Shown: piece after piece, positions 1 through 7,611 of the stretch
Position numbering within the stretch: position 1 is the stretch's first letter
Layout: the number at the start of each line of letters is the position of its first letter
Source: JAWPMT01 sp965267435
GTDB taxonomy: Bacteria; Bacteroidota; Bacteroidia; Cytophagales; Cyclobacteriaceae
NCBI GenBank assembly: GCA_965267435.1
Contig: OZ253960.1
Coordinates: 806,001 to 870,000, forward strand
Direction of reading: 5' to 3'
Length of the DNA stretch: 64,000 nt
Position numbers and translations under genes: made by a program
Notes under the pieces: model-generated
What the model saw: the letters and a program-made list of their open reading frames with translations, nothing else
What the model was told of the DNA's origin: nothing
The model's database searches: none

Positions 1-110
1 TTCTCCCAATGCTCCTGGGAGGTTGTGAACGGTGCTACCTTCTTCAAGCGCCGGCGAATGGAGGTTGTCCATTTTCCGAGGATAGGTATCTTCTTAATTT
101 GGTTCTTCAT
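1..110 (-). CDS. Probable SAM-dependent methyltransferase, 5' end only
   Basis: A minus-strand reading frame opens with ATG at 108-110 and runs off the left edge without a stop, giving about 36 residues. It begins MKNQIKKIPILGKW, continues with a basic stretch (IRRRLKK), and ends at the edge in FTTSQEHWE. A basic amphipathic start followed by F-x-T-S-x-x-Y/H-W-E is what I recognise from the N-termini of class I SAM methyltransferases found in surface-glycan gene clusters. The glycine-rich SAM-binding motif would lie outside the window, so the function is an inference from the first residues only. The gene is upstream of, and transcribed away from, the rest of the window. Confidence 0.55.
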   Translation of the reverse strand, partial: MKNQIKKIPILGKWTTSIRRRLKKVAPFTTSQEHWE

Positions 111-254
111 CCAGAGAGGGTCGGCCATTCATCATAGTCGACCTACTTACTAGCTAGCTGTGGTATTAATTAGTGAATGTACACTTTTTTCAAAAATAGT
201 ATCAGGTTATTTATTGGTCACTCGTTCAAAATTCGATATTTCGCAGACTAATCG

Positions 255-1751
255 TCAATTATCGAGGCCGTTGCGAGCCAATGCACGGCGCCTCTCAAAC
301 AGCTCCCTCATTCTGACCAGGGCGTCTCTGTTAGCCTCGTCCCCTGCGAGGTTGTGATGCTCCTCTGGGTCAGTCGTATGGTCATACAATTCTTCCTTGG
401 CTTCGGCAACGTCCTCGCCCCAGCGTGTATAGCGCCATTGGCCCGTCCGTAAGGTCCCGCCTTTGCCGCCAAAGGAGATAGTGTAGGCGGGTATATCGCC
501 TGCGATGGCATCGTCCCCGCGTACTGCGGGGGCCAGGCTGCGCCCCTGCAATATCTTTGGAGCGTTCTTTTGCAGCCCAGAGAGGTCGGCAAGCGTAGGA
601 TACAGATCGATCAACTCTGTGACTCCATTTACTGTCGTTCCGTGAGATGCAGGATAACGGGGGTCGGCAATGATCATTGGTACGCGGACAGAGCCTTCCC
701 AGAGGCTCACTTTCGACCAGCAGTCGTGCTCACCGAGGTTGTAGCCATGATCCGAGATGAAAACAACGATCGTTTCCTTTCGCAAATCGAGACGATCCAG
801 GGCGTCGAGCAATCGGCCCACCTGCTGATCCATGAACCTGACACTCGCCAGATAGCCACTGATGACCTTCTCTTTGTGGTGCTCTTCCATGCCCCAACCC
901 CTCTCATTGCGCTGTCGCAAGGCCTCAGATGGTACATTGTCATTTACCACAGCCTCCGGTATTTCCATCTCCGTGTCGGGATAGGGCTCGTAGCAATTCT
1001 CCGGGGCCACAAATGGAACATGGGGGCGTACCAATCCTACCCCGATGAAGAAAGGCGCCTGGGGCTTTGGCTTTACTTTATTGGTGGCACCCTCGGCGAC
1101 GGCGGCAGCCCTGCTTTCAAGTAGGGCGATGGCCTGGCTTGTGGCCATATAGTCGGTTTGAGTGGCAGCCAACTCATCCCTGATGATCATACGCGAGAAG
1201 TTCCCCCCATAGTGCAGGTTCTTTGGGGATAGCAATTCCAAAGTGCCCTGACTGAGAGTCTCAGGACCTAGCACATTGTAGGCGTAGTCCCATGAGTCGG
1301 GATCATCAGCGCCGGGGCCACCATTTTCTATACCGCCGGGAACACCCATGTGAAATATCTTGGATACACGGGCCGAATAATACCCCTGCTCCTTGAAGAA
1401 GCCGGCGAGTGATGGGTGATCTGCAAGATCAGAGTTGGCCGTGCGGAAGTTGCCGATGATGTACTGGTTGGATATCAACTTGTTCGTTTCGGGATACAGC
1501 CCACTCATGAACGACGCGCGGGATGGTCCGCACAGTGGATATTGGCAGTAAGTCCGGTCAAACTGTACTCCTTCACTGGCAAGTCGATCAAGATGAGGGG
1601 TGTGGTCCTTCTGCCGGTCGTAGGGACCTATTCGTGTGTTCAGGTCATCCGAGATGATTAGCAGGACATTCGGCTGTTGCTGTGCCAGGCAGATGGGAGC
1701 TGTCGCTGCAAGGCAAAGAATTAGGAGGAAGGTGACTGTTCGTAGGCTCAT
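255..1751 (-). CDS. Secreted sulfatase (iduronate-2-sulfatase-like)
   Basis: This 498-residue protein is a type I sulfatase that would hydrolyse sulfate esters, probably on algal or glycosaminoglycan-like polysaccharide. The start at 1751 was chosen over one at 1811 because it leaves a clean Sec signal peptide (MSLRTVTFLLILCLAATAPICLA). Metal-binding aspartates appear in IISDDLNTR. The catalytic motif C74-G-P-S-R78 carries the cysteine that becomes formylglycine. The sequence LVRPHVPFVAPENCYEPYP and the later SDHGYNLGEHDCWSK are typical of iduronate-2-sulfatase-like members. The maturation enzyme is not in the window. The gene follows the SDR gene on the same strand but is separated from it by a strong terminator, so it is probably transcribed alone. 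Confidence 0.9.
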   Translation of the reverse strand: MSLRTVTFLLILCLAATAPICLAQQQPNVLLIISDDLNTRIGPYDRQKDHTPHLDRLASEGVQFDRTYCQYPLCGPSRASFMSGLYPETNKLISNQYIIGNFRTANSDLADHPSLAGFFKEQGYYSARVSKIFHMGVPGGIENGGPGADDPDSWDYAYNVLGPETLSQGTLELLSPKNLHYGGNFSRMIIRDELAATQTDYMATSQAIALLESRAAAVAEGATNKVKPKPQAPFFIGVGLVRPHVPFVAPENCYEPYPDTEMEIPEAVVNDNVPSEALRQRNERGWGMEEHHKEKVISGYLASVRFMDQQVGRLLDALDRLDLRKETIVVFISDHGYNLGEHDCWSKVSLWEGSVRVPMIIADPRYPASHGTTVNGVTELIDLYPTLADLSGLQKNAPKILQGRSLAPAVRGDDAIAGDIPAYTISFGGKGGTLRTGQWRYTRWGEDVAEAKEELYDHTTDPEEHHNLAGDEANRDALVRMRELFERRRALARNGLDN

Positions 1752-1823
1752 TGGTTCAATAGGTAAATCGAGCAAAAGATAGCCATATTGCCAGCAAACC
1801 ACGGAGCACAATAGTCTGGAAAT

Positions 1824-1848
1824 AAAAAAAGTGGCTCAGGGCCACTTT
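1824..1848 (-). terminator. Intrinsic terminator after the SDR gene
   Basis: Arms 1828-1835 and 1841-1848 form a perfect 8-bp stem (AAAGTGGC with GCCACTTT) around a 5-nt loop. Read on the minus strand it is followed by seven T residues (complement of 1824-1830). It lies 26 nt beyond the SDR stop codon, as expected for its terminator. Confidence 0.85.
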
Positions 1849-1873
1849 CTATAACTTCAATTTCCGGGATGTA

Positions 1874-2749
1874 CTAGCCAGCCTTCACCTTCAACATGTC
1901 ACCCATGCCAAATGCTCCGTAGATGCCTTGCATCAATTGCTCCAGTTGGCCATTGTAAGGATCGATGTGATCTCCCATGCCCATTTTGTCCACAACCGTT
2001 CGAAACTGTCGATCGCCGGCAGAAGCATTCACCAGCCCGAGAATGGCGTCTGCGACCAATTGTGGGTCTTGCGCGGGATTCTGTGCTAACGCACCCTCAA
2101 AATTGTCAAACGCCGCCTTTGGCGCATGGATCATATCACCGTACCCATCATTGCGAGAAGCATCAGTTGGAGTCATAAGCGCATTGAAGAAGGAAGTCGG
2201 AAAGCCACCGGGCTCCACGATGGTGGAATCTACGCCGAAGCCTGAAAGCTCCACGCGATAGTTTTCAGCCATTGCTTCCAGCGCCCATTTGGAGGCATTG
2301 TAGGGGCCATAAAAAGGGAAAGTCATGCGTCCTAGCAAGCTTGACACAAAGATGAGCAACCCTGATCCTTGAGCTCTCAAGTGGGGAAGAGAAGCGCGAA
2401 CGACTCGCTGTACGCCAAAGACATTGATATCGAACAGGCGCTGCCAATCGTCTGTGGTGAACATCTCCTGAATCCCGAGCACGCCGACGCCGGCATTGTT
2501 GACGACCACATCTAGCCCACCGAGCCCATCGATCGCCGCCGAGACTGCCGTGTTTACATTGGCTTCATTGGTCACGTCCATTTCGATGACGAGTGCACCA
2601 GCATTTCGAAGTTCTTCCGCAGCTTCTTTGTTTTTCCCCTCGATACCTCGCATGGTGGCGGCGACGCTATGACCAGCAGAGAGGAGGGAGAGGACAGATA
2701 GTTTTCCGAAACCACCGTTGGCTCCGGTGATCAAAATCCTTTTTGACAT
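1874..2749 (-). CDS. Short-chain dehydrogenase/reductase
   Basis: This 291-residue classical SDR is an NAD(P)-dependent oxidoreductase of unknown substrate. The start at 2749 (MSKRILITGANGG) puts the nucleotide-binding TGxxxGxG motif at residues 8-15, where the family has it; the upstream extension to 2824 is not conserved-looking. NNAGVGVLG is the structural NNAG motif, and FVSSLLG followed by YNASK supplies the catalytic Ser, Tyr and Lys. The C-terminal part, which binds the substrate, gives no further clue. It is a single gene with its own terminator downstream. Confidence 0.88.
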   Translation of the reverse strand: MSKRILITGANGGFGKLSVLSLLSAGHSVAATMRGIEGKNKEAAEELRNAGALVIEMDVTNEANVNTAVSAAIDGLGGLDVVVNNAGVGVLGIQEMFTTDDWQRLFDINVFGVQRVVRASLPHLRAQGSGLLIFVSSLLGRMTFPFYGPYNASKWALEAMAENYRVELSGFGVDSTIVEPGGFPTSFFNALMTPTDASRNDGYGDMIHAPKAAFDNFEGALAQNPAQDPQLVADAILGLVNASAGDRQFRTVVDKMGMGDHIDPYNGQLEQLMQGIYGAFGMGDMLKVKAG

Positions 2750-2905
2750 TTGTTGATTGGATTGAGTTAAAGAGATTGAAAATGTTGAGTTACCGCTAAT
2801 AGCGATACTTCCACAAAAACGCACCTTAATTGCAAAAGTTCTGGTGATTGGTAGGGGTCTAGCATAGAATGTCTTCGACCGACATTCGATGGGATTATCC
2901 GTTTT

Positions 2906-3286
2906 TTACGGAACCAATTTTGGTAGAAAAATGATCGCCCCAACGATGATCGAAACGACCGCCGCAATCAGCACCGCACCTGCCGCGACATCCTTTGCCA
3001 CCTTCGTCAATGGATGAATTTCCGGTGAAACCCGATCCACCAGGGCTTCCAGCGCCGTGTTGAAGGCTTCAGCCGTCCATACAAACCCAATAGACAAAAG
3101 CAATAACCCCCATTCTGTTGGGCTCACTGCGAGTAAGACTCCTGCTGTGATGACCCCGATCGTCGCGACCAGATGTATCCAGGCATTGTGTTGACTCCGG
3201 ATCAGATACAGGATCCCCGCGAATGCGCAACGAAAGCTCCGTAGTCTCCTGACAATACTGAATTGCTGCTTTTCCCCCTTAATCAT
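2906..3286 (-). CDS. dgkA: Diacylglycerol kinase DgkA family
   Basis: This 126-residue membrane protein phosphorylates diacylglycerol, or undecaprenol in some bacteria, feeding phospholipid or lipid-carrier recycling. It has the family length (about 120) and three hydrophobic segments. The signature E-A-F-N-T-A-L-E-A-L-V-D and the A-K-D-x-A-A-G-A-V-L motif of the active site are present, as are the N-terminal basic and amphipathic helices (RRLRSFRCAFAGILYLIRSQ). It is divergent from hsp20, with about 140 nt between the two start codons. Which lipid it uses cannot be told from sequence. Confidence 0.9.
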   Translation of the reverse strand: MIKGEKQQFSIVRRLRSFRCAFAGILYLIRSQHNAWIHLVATIGVITAGVLLAVSPTEWGLLLLSIGFVWTAEAFNTALEALVDRVSPEIHPLTKVAKDVAAGAVLIAAVVSIIVGAIIFLPKLVP

Positions 3287-3425
3287 GACATCATGGCATG
3301 TAATTGTCGCTTATTTTGACTTGAATCTGTCAGTATGGCGCAATATTTCACATCTGCACGTTTGGAACACGGTTTGAACAAGTGGACTCGAATGACATTG
3401 AAAGTAATCTAAAAAGATCAAGAAT

Positions 3426-3863
3426 ATGAATATGACAATTTCAAATAACCGAACATTTGACCGCCTGTTTGACGACTTTCTGTTACCGGAGTTTTCGAGG
3501 GTCCGAAGGACAAGGTCACCTCGCCCCGTGATGTCGATGCCTAAGGTCAACATCCTGGAAAGCGAAGATGGGTTTGTTGTTGAATTGGCGGCACCCGGTT
3601 GGGAAAAATCCGACTTCAACATCGAGGTAAATGAAGATGTGTTAACCGTAAGCACCAAGATCGAAAATGGCGATAAGGAGGATAGCAGGGTATTTATAAA
3701 GAGAGAATTTGGAGTGGCCTCTTTTGAGCGATCATTCCGTCTGCCTGATACGATTGATGGTGAGAAAATCGCCGCTGCGTACGATAAGGGTATCCTTTCA
3801 ATCACGCTTCCCAAGAAGGAAGAAGCCAAACCTCGGCCTCCCAAAACCATTGACATTGGCTAA
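3426..3863 (+). CDS. Small heat shock protein, Hsp20 family
   Basis: A 145-residue ATP-independent chaperone that holds unfolding proteins. After a short N-terminal arm rich in Arg and Phe, the alpha-crystallin domain runs from about residue 40 to 135: PKVNILESEDGFVVELAAPG, then KSDFNIEVNEDVLTVS, then a GVASFERSFRLPDTID strand and the A-A-Y-D-K-G-I-L-S-I-T-L-P-K motif that ends the domain. The tail PRPPKTIDIG contains the I-x-I type motif used for oligomer contacts. A strong terminator follows, ending just before the DnaJ-like gene. This gene plus the next two look like a protein-folding stress block. Confidence 0.92.
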   Translation: MNMTISNNRTFDRLFDDFLLPEFSRVRRTRSPRPVMSMPKVNILESEDGFVVELAAPGWEKSDFNIEVNEDVLTVSTKIENGDKEDSRVFIKREFGVASFERSFRLPDTIDGEKIAAAYDKGILSITLPKKEEAKPRPPKTIDIG

Positions 3864-4000
3864 CGGTTGTTCCAAGAATTGAGATTCGGACTCCAGTTGC
3901 CGCACGTGGCACTACCATCCGGAGGGTGAGTCAGTTCCAAGAGAGTGGAGGGCATGAGAGGTGGCGACGGATGATTTCCGAATGCAACATGCAAGTGGGT

Positions 4001-4026
4001 AAGGGGACCGGGTGGTCCCTTTTTTT
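4001..4026 (+). terminator. Intrinsic terminator directly upstream of the cbpA-like start
   Basis: Arms 4001-4009 and 4014-4022 pair (AAGGGGACC with GGTCCCTTT, one G-U pair) around a GGGT loop, followed by further T residues to 4026. It lies about 140 nt after the hsp20 stop and ends only 13 nt before the ATG of the DnaJ-like gene. That gene must therefore be reached by read-through, or from a start site within or after the hairpin. Confidence 0.8.
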
Positions 4027-4039
4027 GTGACATTGATGG

Positions 4040-4996
4040 ATGAGCGAGATGGAATACAAGGATTATTACAAGGTACTCGGAGTAGGGAAGACAGCGACGC
4101 AAGATGAGATCCGCAAAGCTTATCGGAAACTGGCGGTACAATTCCATCCGGATAAGAATCCCGGGGACAAAGCTGCAGAGGAGCGGTTCAAGGAGATCAG
4201 CGAGGCCAATGAAGTCTTGAGTGACCCGGAGAAGCGAAAGGAATATGATGAGCTGGGTGCACATTGGAAGCAGTATCAACAAGGACAATACCGGCCTCGA
4301 TCCGGTCAGGGATTCTATGGTTCACCCGGTGGGGAATACCACTATGAATTCCAGGGCGACCCGTCGGACCTGTTTGGAAGTGGTGGATTTTCTGATTTCT
4401 TCGAGTCTTTCTTCGGTCGCGGCCAACAAGGTTTTGGGGGTTCGAGAGGTTTTAGCAATTACGGCCATGGCCAACATGGAACTGACCTACAAGGTGAGAT
4501 CACAATCTCACTAGAGGAGGCCTACCATGGGACCGAGCGGATCGTGGACCTTGGGGTCGAAAAGATAAGGGTGAAAATAAAGCCGGGGGCCTCTGATGGA
4601 TTGCAGTTGAAGGTGAAAGGGAAAGGCGCGAAGGGTCATAGCGGGCAGTCTGGAAATTTACTCCTTACGATACGTGTAGGCTCACATGCGCATTACGAGC
4701 GGAAGGGCGATGACCTATACATGCGGCTGACCATTGACATGTTTACCGCGATACTCGGTGGCAAGCGGTCGGTCCGAACGATCAATGGAAAAGACGTGAA
4801 TATTAAGATCCCGGAGGGCACACAGAATGGTAAGCAGCTAAGACTGAGAGGAAAAGGGATGCCCGTATATGGAGCCACAAGACATGGGGACTTGTACATT
4901 AAATTGCAGGTGCTATTGCCAAAGCACCTTACAAGACATCAGAAAGAGCTCTTGACAGAACTAAAGAGCAGCATCGAGAACGAATACGCAAAATGA
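4040..4996 (+). CDS. DnaJ-like co-chaperone of the CbpA type
   Basis: This 318-residue J-domain protein would stimulate DnaK ATPase and deliver clients. The J domain spans residues 6-72 with HPD at 36-38 and the typical RKAYRKLAVQ helix II. A Gly/Phe-rich linker follows (about 80-150: GQGFYGSPGG, FGGSRGF). The DnaJ C-terminal substrate-binding domain runs from about 150 to 310 (GTDLQGEITISLEEAYHG). The CxxCxGxG zinc-finger repeats of true DnaJ are absent, which places it with CbpA. Its stop codon overlaps the thioredoxin start (ATGA), so the two are translationally coupled. A terminator ends 13 nt before its start. Confidence 0.9.
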   Translation: MSEMEYKDYYKVLGVGKTATQDEIRKAYRKLAVQFHPDKNPGDKAAEERFKEISEANEVLSDPEKRKEYDELGAHWKQYQQGQYRPRSGQGFYGSPGGEYHYEFQGDPSDLFGSGGFSDFFESFFGRGQQGFGGSRGFSNYGHGQHGTDLQGEITISLEEAYHGTERIVDLGVEKIRVKIKPGASDGLQLKVKGKGAKGHSGQSGNLLLTIRVGSHAHYERKGDDLYMRLTIDMFTAILGGKRSVRTINGKDVNIKIPEGTQNGKQLRLRGKGMPVYGATRHGDLYIKLQVLLPKHLTRHQKELLTELKSSIENEYAK

Positions 4997-5292
4997 AAGG
5001 AAAATTCAAACAGTTAATCAGTGGGAGCCAGCCAGTGCTGGTCGATTTTCATGCTACCTGGTGTGGTCCGTGTCGCATGCAGGCGCCCATCTTGAAGGAT
5101 GTCTCGGCGAAAGTAGGGGGTAAGGCCAAAATCATCAAAATTGATGTGGATCGGAACAAAGCACTGGCCCAGCAGTATCAGGTAAGAGGTGTGCCTACAT
5201 TGATTCTATTCAAGAATGGTCGACCGGTCTGGCGTCAATCGGGAGTTGCCAACAAGCGGCAACTCGTCGATCTTATCAATAAGAATGCTTAA
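4993..5292 (+). CDS. Thioredoxin
   Basis: A 99-residue cytoplasmic thioredoxin, slightly shorter than the usual 105-110. The redox motif WCGPC is at residues 23-27 in VDFHATWCGPCRMQAPIL, and the cis-proline loop is V-R-G-V-P-T-L-I-L-F-K-N-G. It lacks a signal peptide. The start overlaps the stop of the CbpA-like gene by four bases. The pairing of a J-protein with thioredoxin suggests joint repair of misfolded and oxidised proteins, which is an inference from position. Because other thioredoxins usually exist in the genome, I do not call it the housekeeping trxA. Confidence 0.92.
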   Translation: MKGKFKQLISGSQPVLVDFHATWCGPCRMQAPILKDVSAKVGGKAKIIKIDVDRNKALAQQYQVRGVPTLILFKNGRPVWRQSGVANKRQLVDLINKNA

Positions 5293-5473
5293 GAATAGGT
5301 GCGGCTTTACTTGCACTTTGCTTTTTTCTTTCGGATACCTGAAATGCATGAACAATGATGCGATGGCCATTATGCGCAATTGCTTGATCTCCATGGCCTT
5401 TCTGACTATATTGTCCTGAGCATCCCACACAAACTGCCCATGATACTTGCCTTCGCATCATGGAGAGAACCTT

Positions 5474-7207
5474 ATGAAAACCAGTAACTCTCCAGATCAA
5501 ACCCTGATATTCACGCTTGATAAAAGCAAAGAGTACATCTCCGCCAATCGGGAATTTCGGGCATGGATGAAATCTCAGCATGGCGTAGACATCGGGCACG
5601 GCGAGGCCTGGTTGGCAGCAGAGGTGCCTGAAGCAGAAAAGCTATCGACGATCCTTTCGGAGGCTTTTGACTCCAATGTGCCAATTTCTTCAAATCCCAG
5701 CGATTGGGTATCCTTGTTTGGCGCTGATGTTCGGGCGGTGGAGTTAATACCGCTTGTACAAGATTCAGTAGTCTCCGCTCTCACTGTTTCGGTGAGAATG
5801 ACTACTCCGGCCTACAGCCAGCGGGAGCTATTCCGCATGGCCAATGACCTCTTTTCCATTTCGGACTTCAATAGCTACTTTTTGGAACTGAATGACCAGT
5901 GGGTCAAAGTCCTGGGCTATACAATGGAGGAGTTGAAATCGCAGCCGTTTCTAAATTTTCTCCATCCAGATGATCTGGAGAAGACAAAGACAGAAGCGGC
6001 CACTTTATATGAAGGGAAGCCAGAGGCGATCAATTTCAAGAATAGATATCGTACCAAGAAGGGTGGTTATGTGTGGCTCGAGTGGAACAGTGTCATAGAC
6101 TATGACCGAAAGCTCAACTACTCGGTGGCTAGGGATGTCACCGAACATCACAAGCTGAATCAACAGCTCCGCGAAAGCGAGGAACGGTATAGATCGGTAG
6201 TGGAGTCACTGCATGAGGGTATCGTAGTACACGACACTCAGGACAAAATACTGATGTGCAACCGGTCTGCTGCTGATATCCTGGGGCTTACTGTCGACCA
6301 ATTAATGGGAAAGGACTCATTCGATCCTCGATGGAAGGCACTCAATGCCAAAGATGAGCCCATGGATCCCTCCGAACATCCAAGTGTCGTCACCGGTCGA
6401 ACCGGACAGCCGGTGGCTGATTTTCTGATGAATGTTCACATTGGCAATGAGGAACGCAAGATCATAACTGTCAATAGCAATCCTATTCTCAACGATGAGG
6501 GGAAGATGTATGGCGTCGTAGCGTCGTTCCTTGATGTGACGAAGGAAAAAAGAGCACAGGAGAATCTCAGGAAGGCCCTGGAGATGAAGACGTTACTCTT
6601 CCAGGAGCTGCACCACCGGATCAAGAACAATCTGAATTTGATCTCCAACCTGATGTATCTGAAGAGTCAGGCGACAGATGATGCCAGCCTTCAGCATTTT
6701 GTTTCGGAGACGAACAGCCGCATTTTGTCCATAGCCAAAATACATGAGCAGCTATTGGAGTTGGAGGAGGCAGACCAACTATTCACAAGGGACTATCTGG
6801 ATGACCTCGTCAAGACCCTGATTCGTACCTACGCCTCCAACGAAGACTTGTATGAAATCGACTTCTCCGTCGAGAATCACAGACTTAGCGTCGATCGGAT
6901 ATTGATTCTGGGTCTGATCACCAATGAAATACTGTCGAATACCCTCAAGCACGCGTACGACCGGGAAACAGGAGGAAAAATAACCGTTTTTCTACACAAG
7001 CGAGAGGGCAGTATACACTATACGCTAGGAGATGAGGGGAAGGGCATGTCGGGTACCACCAACAATGGAAAGTCCATCGGAATGGATCTGATAGACATGT
7101 TTTGCAAGCAGTTAGGAGGAGAAATTGATAAAGACCTGACAAAGGGGGTCAAATACAGGATAACATTTCCATTTGTCGCCAAAGACGATTTATCTCGCGG
7201 GTCATGA
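5474..7207 (+). CDS. PAS-domain sensor histidine kinase, HisKA_2/HWE-like
   Basis: A 577-residue soluble sensor kinase without membrane segments. The start at 5474 has a good ribosome site (GGAGAG at 5462-5467), better than the start at 5447. An N-terminal PAS-like region (about 1-110) is followed by PAS domains at roughly 115-230 and 235-355; the second ends in a PAC-type RYRTKKGGYVWLEWNS. The dimerisation box E-L-H-H-R-I-K-N-N-L has histidines 380 and 381, the latter the likely phosphoacceptor, as in the HisKA_2/HWE class. The ATPase domain has the N box ITNEILSNTLKHA and the G box GDEGKGM. It overlaps the response regulator by four bases, so the pair forms a two-component system. The signal is unknown, and the PAS domains suggest a cytoplasmic ligand or redox cue. 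Confidence 0.92.
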   Translation: MKTSNSPDQTLIFTLDKSKEYISANREFRAWMKSQHGVDIGHGEAWLAAEVPEAEKLSTILSEAFDSNVPISSNPSDWVSLFGADVRAVELIPLVQDSVVSALTVSVRMTTPAYSQRELFRMANDLFSISDFNSYFLELNDQWVKVLGYTMEELKSQPFLNFLHPDDLEKTKTEAATLYEGKPEAINFKNRYRTKKGGYVWLEWNSVIDYDRKLNYSVARDVTEHHKLNQQLRESEERYRSVVESLHEGIVVHDTQDKILMCNRSAADILGLTVDQLMGKDSFDPRWKALNAKDEPMDPSEHPSVVTGRTGQPVADFLMNVHIGNEERKIITVNSNPILNDEGKMYGVVASFLDVTKEKRAQENLRKALEMKTLLFQELHHRIKNNLNLISNLMYLKSQATDDASLQHFVSETNSRILSIAKIHEQLLELEEADQLFTRDYLDDLVKTLIRTYASNEDLYEIDFSVENHRLSVDRILILGLITNEILSNTLKHAYDRETGGKITVFLHKREGSIHYTLGDEGKGMSGTTNNGKSIGMDLIDMFCKQLGGEIDKDLTKGVKYRITFPFVAKDDLSRGS

Positions 7208-7572
7208 GTGAGCGAGTGCTGATTTTCGAAGATGATGTCATTTCCTCCCTGGTATTGGAAAAGATCCTTCAGGGCCACGGGTACGAGAGTCTGGGGAGAT
7301 ACGAGTCCGCTGATGAGCTGTCGCAATTGGCGGAGGAACTCAAGCCGGACCTCATCCTCTTGGATATCATGTTGAAAGGGCAAAGGAGTGGGTTGGACGC
7401 TGCCGCCGCTTTGCGAAGCATGTCCGATGTTCCCATTCTTTTTCTTTCGGCTCTTAGTGATCAGGAAACACGCCAAAGAGTGGATGAGATACAAAATGCA
7501 CATCTGCTCAACAAACCGTATGTGCCGCGTGAAATCCTGCAGCACATCAAGACCATTTTGGAGGAGAACTGA
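7204..7572 (+). CDS. Single-domain response regulator
   Basis: A 122-residue receiver domain with no output domain. The acidic pocket is E9-D10-D11, the phosphoacceptor is D54 in PDLILLDIML, and the conserved lysine is K104 in LNKPYVP. The start overlaps the kinase stop by four bases (ATGA). With no DNA-binding or enzymatic domain, it probably signals through protein contact or passes phosphate on in a relay. Single-domain regulators downstream of HisKA_2 kinases are common in Cytophagales and usually have undefined targets. Confidence 0.92.
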   Translation: MSERVLIFEDDVISSLVLEKILQGHGYESLGRYESADELSQLAEELKPDLILLDIMLKGQRSGLDAAAALRSMSDVPILFLSALSDQETRQRVDEIQNAHLLNKPYVPREILQHIKTILEEN

Positions 7573-7611
7573 AGCGCTACCCGGCCTCAGTTACCTCCTG
7601 CATAAAATCTC

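Noticed and set aside
570..1124. Plus-strand frame of 184 codons
   Set aside because: It is antisense to the sulfatase, whose catalytic motifs are all in the minus-strand frame.
3311..3856. Minus-strand frame of 181 codons over hsp20
   Set aside because: It mirrors the alpha-crystallin coding frame and has low-complexity Ser-rich content; the plus-strand Hsp20 motifs are clear.
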